Assembly (NCBI GenBank): GCA_040880585.1
Contig: JBBDID010000035.1
Location: 124,001-188,000 of the forward strand
Source: Paracrocinitomix sp040880585
GTDB taxonomy: Bacteria; Bacteroidota; Bacteroidia; Flavobacteriales_D; Crocinitomicaceae
Direction: 5' to 3'
Length of the DNA: 64,000 nucleotides
Part shown: one piece after another, positions 59,865 through 64,000 of the stretch
Layout of the letters: the number at the start of each line of letters is the position of its first letter
Position numbering within the stretch: position 1 is the stretch's first letter
The notes under the pieces: generated by a model
The model's database searches: none
The model's input: only the letters and a program-made list of their open reading frames with translations
What the model was told of the DNA's origin: nothing
Made by a program: the position numbers and the translations under genes

Positions 59865-59893
59865 GTTAATTTAGCGAAATTGCTTAAATTAAC
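59865..59893. repeat. Inverted repeat after the palindrome
   Basis: GTTAATTTA (59865-59873) pairs with TAAATTAAC (59885-59893) across an 11-base loop. Confidence 0.6.
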
Positions 59894-59933
59894 GCATGGC
59901 GCAGCAGCGAAAAAAAAAGTAATTAAAATCTAG

Positions 59934-59952
59934 AACGTAAATAGATTACGTT
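59934..59952 (+). promoter_or_regulatory. Operator-like inverted repeat upstream of the GIY-YIG operon
   Basis: AACGTAA and TTACGTT are 7-base arms with a 5-base spacer, ending 37 bases before the ATG at 59990. A weak -7 candidate, TAGGTTTA (59968-59975), lies just after. A repressor or the operon's own product could bind here. Confidence 0.5.
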
Positions 59953-59989
59953 TATATTGTTTAAACTTAGGTTTACAAACACCAAATCT

Positions 59990-60514
59990 ATGAATATGAA
60001 TGAAGAGAATCAAGAAGAGAATCGAGTGAAATATGAGGAAATTGTGATTAAGTGGAGCTCTAATGAACCTTTAAATGAAATAGAGGATTTAATCAAAATT
60101 TTAAATAAAGAAAAAGGTGATTCAAATAGACTTCTTTACCAAATTTATGGTGATCATCATATTTATGGACGTGATGTCTTATTGTATATCGGGATCTCAA
60201 CTAAGATAAAGCAACGATTTAAAACTCACTTAAAAGGTGTTTTTAATTATGTAAATAACAAAAGTATTTCTGTTGGCCACTTAGAAAATTATACTGGGAT
60301 ACTACAAATACCAGAATCTATACTAATTGCTAACCACAAACCCGCTTTTAATAAAGAGTTCATTCATAGCCTTGCGAAAAAGAAAGAAATTGATGATGCT
60401 GTAGAAGAAGAAAATGAGAGTGTAATTGATCACAAGATATTAATTATCAATAACGGGAACAACGGAATGCTAAAGACCTGTTGCACCAACTACTGGTGGG
60501 TGGTGAATAAATAA
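59990..60514 (+). CDS. GIY-YIG nuclease family protein
   Basis: A 174-residue protein from the ATG at 59990 (an upstream TTG is less likely). The core 46-125 carries all GIY-YIG family residues: the first strand LLYQIYG (Y50, Y53), the YIG motif LLYIGIS (Y66), R76 in KQRFKTH with H80, the catalytic E109 in PESILIANHKP and N121. The N-terminal 45 residues and the C-terminal 50 (Glu-rich, ending in NYWWVVNK) match nothing recognised. UvrC uses the same fold for its 3' incision. A UVR-motif gene begins 10 bases after its stop, so the two are almost certainly co-transcribed. Confidence 0.85.
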   Translation: MNMNEENQEENRVKYEEIVIKWSSNEPLNEIEDLIKILNKEKGDSNRLLYQIYGDHHIYGRDVLLYIGISTKIKQRFKTHLKGVFNYVNNKSISVGHLENYTGILQIPESILIANHKPAFNKEFIHSLAKKKEIDDAVEEENESVIDHKILIINNGNNGMLKTCCTNYWWVVNK

Positions 60515-60524
60515 ACTTAAATTT

Positions 60525-60680
60525 ATGGATAAAAAAGAAATTAAAACGAAAATAGAAGAATTGGAAGCCAAAAAAGGTAAAGCGGTAGAGAATGGTGATT
60601 ACCCTTATGCGGCATTACTTAGAGATCAAATTAAAGAATTAAAAGGTAAGATTGAAAACAATGAAAGCAGTAAAAATTAA
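60525..60680 (+). CDS. 51-residue stand-alone UVR-motif protein
   Basis: A small frame of 51 codons plus stop. Nearly all of it fits the UVR motif of UvrB and UvrC: KIEELEAKKGKAVENGDY then AALLRDQIKELKGKIE, with the D-Y-x-x-A-A-x-L-R-D-Q-I-K-x-L pattern. In UvrB/UvrC this hairpin joins the two proteins. It starts 10 bases after the GIY-YIG gene and its last 20 bases overlap the next gene, so this is a genuine coupled gene rather than chance. A split UvrC arrangement (nuclease and contact hairpin as separate proteins) is inferred, not shown. Confidence 0.8.
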   Translation: MDKKEIKTKIEELEAKKGKAVENGDYPYAALLRDQIKELKGKIENNESSKN

Positions 60681-61419
60681 AGAACTTAACAAAAAATTTT
60701 CTGAAATTGAAAATTGGAAAACAAAACCTCATCAGCGAGAAATTGAAAATCTTGAAGATTTATATTTAGCTATTAAGCAGAAAGATATTGTAGCGATCTG
60801 TGGCAGCCCCCTTGCCGGTAAAACAACATTACTTTATGAATTTGCCGCTAATCGCAAAATAAAATTGGATGAAAAATCTGCACTAATTGCGGTGAGGTCT
60901 GATCCTGTTGAAACACTATTAGGATTGAACGATTTTTTTCAATCTAATTTAAAACTCTTCATTGAAATGCTTATTCATGATGAGTTCATATCAACTGAAG
61001 ATGAGTTAATTGAAACAATCAATAATGTAATTGCTGAACATCAAGTGAACACAATTTATATTGATGATTTTAACGGATGTATGTACCAAAAATCATTCAC
61101 TAATTTTTGGAATAAAGTCAGTGAGCTTAATTCACAAAAAGAACTCACCTTTGTTTTAACTGCTGATATTTCAAGAGCTCTGGAATTAAGAGGAGGCGAT
61201 TCGAAACCAAGATTTCTATCAGATATTGAGTCACCGGAAATTGAAAAAGTTGCAACCAAAATTTATTCCTTATATCGGCCTGAGAATTATGGATTTCCTT
61301 GTGATGAAAATGGAAATGACATCACAAACAAAATTCAAATTGAAGTAATGAAAAATAAAGGTGGTAAAGTTGGGAATTCGTTAGATTATGAACTGCGTTT
61401 CCCAAGATTTATTGATTGA
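60661..61419 (+). CDS. Stand-alone DnaB-type (RecA-fold) ATPase
   Basis: A 252-residue protein from the ATG at 60661, nested in the 3' end of the UVR gene. Walker A is GSPLAGKT (48-55), Walker B TIYIDDF (131-137). The region after it matches the DnaB C-terminal domain: SRALELRGGDSKPRFLSD (171-188), LYRPENYG (204-211) and KNKGGKVGN (231-239), the position of the DnaB arginine-finger segment. It lacks the DnaB N-terminal domain and is shorter than the replicative helicase, so it is not the chromosomal DnaB. Helicase, clamp-loader-like or oligomeric regulator roles are all possible. Confidence 0.82.
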   Translation: MKAVKIKELNKKFSEIENWKTKPHQREIENLEDLYLAIKQKDIVAICGSPLAGKTTLLYEFAANRKIKLDEKSALIAVRSDPVETLLGLNDFFQSNLKLFIEMLIHDEFISTEDELIETINNVIAEHQVNTIYIDDFNGCMYQKSFTNFWNKVSELNSQKELTFVLTADISRALELRGGDSKPRFLSDIESPEIEKVATKIYSLYRPENYGFPCDENGNDITNKIQIEVMKNKGGKVGNSLDYELRFPRFID

Positions 61420-61461
61420 TTTAATAACTCGAACTTTTGAAAAGGCATCAATGTCTTTCTG

Positions 61462-61503
61462 CGCAGGGTTTATAAAATGTTCCTCAGGATTGCAAATCCT
61501 GCG
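61462..61503. repeat. Small palindromic repeat upstream of the NifU-like gene
   Basis: CAGGATT and AATCCTG enclose GCA (61485-61501), and CGCAGG with CCTGCG form an outer pair. Such short stems recur between genes in this window. No gene lies between 61420 and 61584. Confidence 0.55.
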
Positions 61504-61540
61504 GAGCGCGGCAGCAAAACAAACAATTACGGGAACATCC

Positions 61541-61570
61541 TTGCTGAGAACATTAATTGCCGTAATTTTG
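61541..61570 (+). promoter_or_regulatory. Promoter of the NifU-like gene
   Basis: TTG (61541-61543) and TAATTTTG (61563-61570) are separated by 19 bases, matching the Bacteroidota TTG-N19-TAnnTTTG pattern, 14 bases before the ATG at 61585. It argues against the longer upstream reading frame. Confidence 0.72.
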
Positions 61571-61584
61571 TAAAAAATTCAGTT

Positions 61585-62196
61585 ATGGAAGAGCAAAGAG
61601 TGCCGGTAACCTTATACGCAGAGATGACACCAAATCCGTTGACCATGAAGTTTGTGGCCAATAAGTATTTGTTGATAAATGACGCAACGGTTGAGTTTAA
61701 CAGTATGCAGGAAGCGAAGGGTTACTCTCCACTGGCAGAGGCGCTTTTCCAATTTCCCTTTGTGGATGGTGTTTTTATTTCCGGAAACTTTATTACGGTT
61801 ACAAAAACGGACAATGTCGATTGGGATTTTATTGTGATGGAACTGCGGGATTTTATTCGTGAATGGGTGGCAGAAGGAAAAGATATTTTGGTGATGATGC
61901 CGTCTTCGCAATCATCCGCCGGAGATCAGGAAGGACAAAAAGAAATTGAAACGTTTGAACCGACGGAATATGATGAAATTATTGTGGGATTACTGGACGA
62001 ATACGTGAAGCCGGCAGTTGAGAATGATGGCGGGGCGATTGATTATGTAGGTTATAAAGAAGGTGTGGTAACCGTGCAGATGAAAGGGTCGTGTGCGGGA
62101 TGTCCGTCATCTACCCAAACCTTGAAAAACGGAATAGAACAATTGTTAAAATCCAATCTGGATTCGGTCACTGAAGTTGTGGCGCTTAGCGTTTAA
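61585..62196 (+). CDS. NifU-like iron-sulfur cluster scaffold (Nfu)
   Basis: A 203-residue protein from the ATG at 61585. The N-terminal Nfu_N domain (about 5-95) has TLYAEMTPNPLTMKFVANKYL. The C-terminal NifU domain (about 125-203) has KPAVENDGGAIDYV and the cluster-binding CAGC at 170-173. These are Fe-S carriers that deliver [4Fe-4S] clusters to client enzymes, which could include IspG in this window. Expression is supported by a good TTG-N19-TAnnTTTG promoter. Confidence 0.93.
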   Translation: MEEQRVPVTLYAEMTPNPLTMKFVANKYLLINDATVEFNSMQEAKGYSPLAEALFQFPFVDGVFISGNFITVTKTDNVDWDFIVMELRDFIREWVAEGKDILVMMPSSQSSAGDQEGQKEIETFEPTEYDEIIVGLLDEYVKPAVENDGGAIDYVGYKEGVVTVQMKGSCAGCPSSTQTLKNGIEQLLKSNLDSVTEVVALSV

Positions 62197-62215
62197 GACT
62201 TAGAAGGCTCCATAT
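62191..62215 (+). repeat. 25-bp direct repeat, left copy, across the NifU-like stop codon
   Basis: Matches 62548-62572 at 23 of 25 positions. It includes the TAA of the NifU-like gene. Confidence 0.85.
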
Positions 62216-62245
62216 CATTATTGTCCGGTGAAAATTTAAAAAGCT

Positions 62246-62387
62246 GGAAATAATGACTCCCATTTCCGCCATTTCATTTCCCCTTTCCGCCAGCTGGCGG
62301 AAGTGAAATGGCTGATCTTAGTATTATCAAGCGATCCCTCCCTTCAGGGAAAGGGGAAAAGGATCGCCAGAGATGGCCATTATTTCC
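62246..62387. repeat. Nested inverted repeats between the NifU-like and saccharopine genes
   Basis: Three nested stems: GGAAATAATG (62246-62255) with CATTATTTCC (62378-62387); GCCATTTCA (62268-62276) with TGAAATGGC (62304-62312) around the palindrome TTCCGCCAGCTGGCGGAA (62285-62302); and GCGATCC (62331-62337) with GGATCGC (62361-62367). No protein-coding frame is supported here. Confidence 0.75.
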
Positions 62388-62405
62388 AAAATTTTTTGAT
62401 TTTCT

Positions 62406-62533
62406 TTCCTTTTTGGACTACCGTTAGGCAGGCTTGGACTTCGGCTCCAGTCTCGACTACAATCTCGACTACGCTCGATTTCCGACTCGACTTGCGGCTC
62501 GACTTCTGGTTCAGTATAAAATCCAAAAAGGAA
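62406..62533. repeat. Second inverted repeat with CTCGACT repeats
   Basis: TTCCTTTTTGGA (62406-62417) pairs with TCCAAAAAGGAA (62522-62533). Between them are several copies of CTCGACT-like units (62451-62505). Looks like a composite of intergenic palindromic repeats. Confidence 0.65.
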
Positions 62534-62547
62534 CAGTTGCCTTTATT

Positions 62548-62572
62548 GTTTAGGACTTAGATGGCTCCATAT
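62548..62572 (+). repeat. 25-bp direct repeat, right copy, across the saccharopine gene stop codon
   Basis: Partner of 62191-62215; 23 of 25 positions match. It encodes the last residues (MEPSKS) of the minus-strand gene. Confidence 0.85.
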
Positions 62573-63920
62573 ATAAAACAGGCGGGTTAATTTTTTTCTC
62601 TGTAAAACGGATGTTATATGCTTCCATTTCTTTGAGAATCGGCAGGTAGACTTCTTTGTGAATCGGCAAATGAACACCTTTTAGCTGAATGGTACCGTTC
62701 AGAATCATCTTAGCACAAATACCACAAGGCAATCCTACTGTGTTGCTCATAGCGGTATAGCTTTGATCTTCTCCGGTTGTGACCATGTACGAATTAATTT
62801 CTTCATGCTCTCCGTTTAACAGGTAAACAAATTTATGCCACATCACAATCATGTCTTTGTCTTCCGGCTCTAAAGCCCACTTATCCTCTAAAATTTTCTG
62901 TAAAAATTGAGCAGGAGTTACGTCTTCTTCAAAGCTCATTCTCTCTGAGCTAAAGATACCTAACCAAACCAATTTATCCCAAATGATATCATCCATATCA
63001 ATTTTCAAATAATGACGGAGTTTTAATTCAACTGAATCATTGGGGTTATAGGGCAAAAAAGAATTGATGAATGAGCGCCTACTCATATTTTTACTCCCTT
63101 CCAAAACATAAGAATCATCTGTGGCGCCTAACTGAACAAAAGTGTCCCAGGCCTTTGAAAAACCTTTTTTTCTGAACGTGCCGCGGTAAATAGTGGGGAT
63201 TCCTTCAAGCCCGTATGTAGACCGGTATTTTAAAGAATCACGATTCGCATATCCCTCAAAATCACCATGTCCTTCTATGTGGATAATCTCTGTTCTTCTG
63301 AATAATTTATGATAGGGGATGTATTTGTATTCTTTTTCCTGGATGAATTTAGCAGCACCGCCCTGTCCGGCCAACACAACGTTTCTGGGGTTCCAGGTAA
63401 ATTTATAATTCCAGGGATTATTATCACTTTCAGGCGCAACCAGGCCACCGGTAAAGGATTCAAAAATTTTCATTTTCCCTCCTTTTTCTTCGATTTCATC
63501 CAATACTTTTTTGGCAGACATATGATCGATCCCCGGATCCACTCCAATTTCATTCATAATGATAATTCCCGCTTTTTGGGCAGCATCATTCAATTCTTTC
63601 ATTTCATTTGAAATATAAGAGGGCGTGATGAGATTGGTTTTAAAAGCCACGCAATCTTTTGCAACTTCAATATGAAATCTTGCGGGCAACATAGAGATGA
63701 CTAAATCCGCCCATTTGATTAAGGGCTGACGCGCTTCAGGATCAAGTGCATTAGCAGAAAACCCTTCGGCTTGTGAACATCCGGCAACTTTTGATTGGGC
63801 CAGTTTTTCATCACGGTCAACAACCTTTATGTACCACCCCTCTTTTTCAGCATTTTGAGTAAAGTAACGGAGTAGAGAAGTGGCGGATAATCCGGCGCCA
63901 ATAACAAGTATATTTTTCAT
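62550..63920 (-). CDS. Saccharopine dehydrogenase family protein
   Basis: A 456-residue NAD(P)-binding protein. The N-terminal Rossmann motif is LVIGAGLSATSLLRYF. The middle has INMNEIGVDPGIDHMSA-like sequence (IIMNEIGVDPGIDHMSAKK) and ESFTGGLVAPESDNNPW, typical of Sacchrp_dh_C. The late CGICAKMILNG motif also fits. The family includes saccharopine dehydrogenases, homospermidine and carboxynorspermidine synthases; no neighbour indicates which, though a lysine-degradation role is common in Bacteroidota. Its final codons lie within the 25-bp repeat. Confidence 0.9.
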   Translation of the reverse strand: MKNILVIGAGLSATSLLRYFTQNAEKEGWYIKVVDRDEKLAQSKVAGCSQAEGFSANALDPEARQPLIKWADLVISMLPARFHIEVAKDCVAFKTNLITPSYISNEMKELNDAAQKAGIIIMNEIGVDPGIDHMSAKKVLDEIEEKGGKMKIFESFTGGLVAPESDNNPWNYKFTWNPRNVVLAGQGGAAKFIQEKEYKYIPYHKLFRRTEIIHIEGHGDFEGYANRDSLKYRSTYGLEGIPTIYRGTFRKKGFSKAWDTFVQLGATDDSYVLEGSKNMSRRSFINSFLPYNPNDSVELKLRHYLKIDMDDIIWDKLVWLGIFSSERMSFEEDVTPAQFLQKILEDKWALEPEDKDMIVMWHKFVYLLNGEHEEINSYMVTTGEDQSYTAMSNTVGLPCGICAKMILNGTIQLKGVHLPIHKEVYLPILKEMEAYNIRFTEKKINPPVLYMEPSKS

Positions 63921-63940
63921 AGCGGAAATTTTCTATACAA

Positions 63941-63948
63941 CAAAACTA
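63941..63948 (-). promoter_or_regulatory. -7 box for the saccharopine dehydrogenase family gene
   Basis: On the minus strand the sequence reads TAGTTTTG, 20 bases before the ATG at 63920. Nothing else is seen between 63949 and 64000. Confidence 0.5.
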
Positions 63949-64000
63949 CAAGAAAATGTAGCAGAAATGAGAAGAACTTCCTCTTTTTATTAACGAGTTT

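Noticed and set aside
60652..60660. TTG start for the DnaB-like ATPase three codons upstream
   Set aside because: The ATG at 60661 is a normal start and the overlap with the UVR gene still holds.
61477..61584. Upstream extension of the NifU-like gene
   Set aside because: The promoter at 61541-61570 lies inside the extension, and the extra residues do not resemble Nfu proteins.
62451..62505. CRISPR-like array of CTCGACT units
   Set aside because: Units are only 7 bases with irregular spacing; there are no equal-length spacers and no cas genes.

Overview
The window looks like a chromosomal segment of a member of the phylum Bacteroidota, most likely order Flavobacteriales. The evidence is the moderately AT-rich sequence, short TAnnTTTG -7 promoter boxes a few bases before start codons, almost no Shine-Dalgarno sites, type 9 secretion (T9SS) C-terminal sorting domains, a CHU_C/gliding-type C-terminal domain, DUF4175, DUF2490 and MORN/YwqK proteins, an enlarged plant/chlamydia-like IspG, and a LysS with a C-terminal winged-helix tail. 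Most of the window is ordinary housekeeping and envelope gene content.

Layout. 1-6122: partial ybeY, an anti-sigma-type ATPase and a large DUF4175 membrane protein on the minus strand, divergent from gltX-folB. 6199-6513: tRNA-Cys(GCA), its terminator, and a second copy of the tRNA 3' end with hairpins. 6514-8715: a TPR/SpoIIE phosphatase with two hairpin-forming in-frame segments. 8950-16564: glycosyltransferase, HtpX-like protease, LemA, two T9SS cargo proteins sharing a 254-bp block, and a CotH-type kinase. 16684-21548: small YgjV-like membrane protein, CapA-like enzyme, an ECF sigma factor with a membrane partner, TlpA-like oxidoreductase and RpiB. 22004-28247: a tight signalling operon (secreted MORN protein, 1308-aa multi-PAS histidine kinase, LytTR regulator). 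28239-35843: SCO1-like protein, a PLP-dependent sulfur amino acid enzyme divergent from an Lrp regulator, aspS, a T9SS protein, tadA and a DUF2490 protein.

36556-39454 is a small accessory unit: an AAA_14/DUF4143 ATPase and a protein made of seven zinc-ribbon repeats, bracketed by two direct copies of a 104-bp sequence. 39468-59762 returns to core genes: lysS, PGI/PMI, a cytochrome c peroxidase, lipB, a serine hydrolase, an exonuclease, a gamma carbonic anhydrase, a Kelch protein, the metG-hydrolase-ispG-glyoxalase operon, two LD-carboxypeptidases and two glycosyltransferase-type genes.

59990-61419 is the strongest candidate for an undescribed system: three very closely spaced genes encoding a GIY-YIG nuclease, a 51-residue protein that is little more than a UVR motif (the UvrB-UvrC contact element), and a stand-alone DnaB-type RecA-fold ATPase. 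They sit between palindromic repeats, just after a 36-bp perfect palindrome and an operator-like inverted repeat. In effect it is a split UvrC-like nuclease plus a motor. The window ends with a NifU-like Fe-S scaffold and a saccharopine dehydrogenase family protein, separated by 353 bp of nested inverted repeats. Palindromic repeats recur between genes and even inside one gene. All functional statements come from reading the sequence; no database search was possible.
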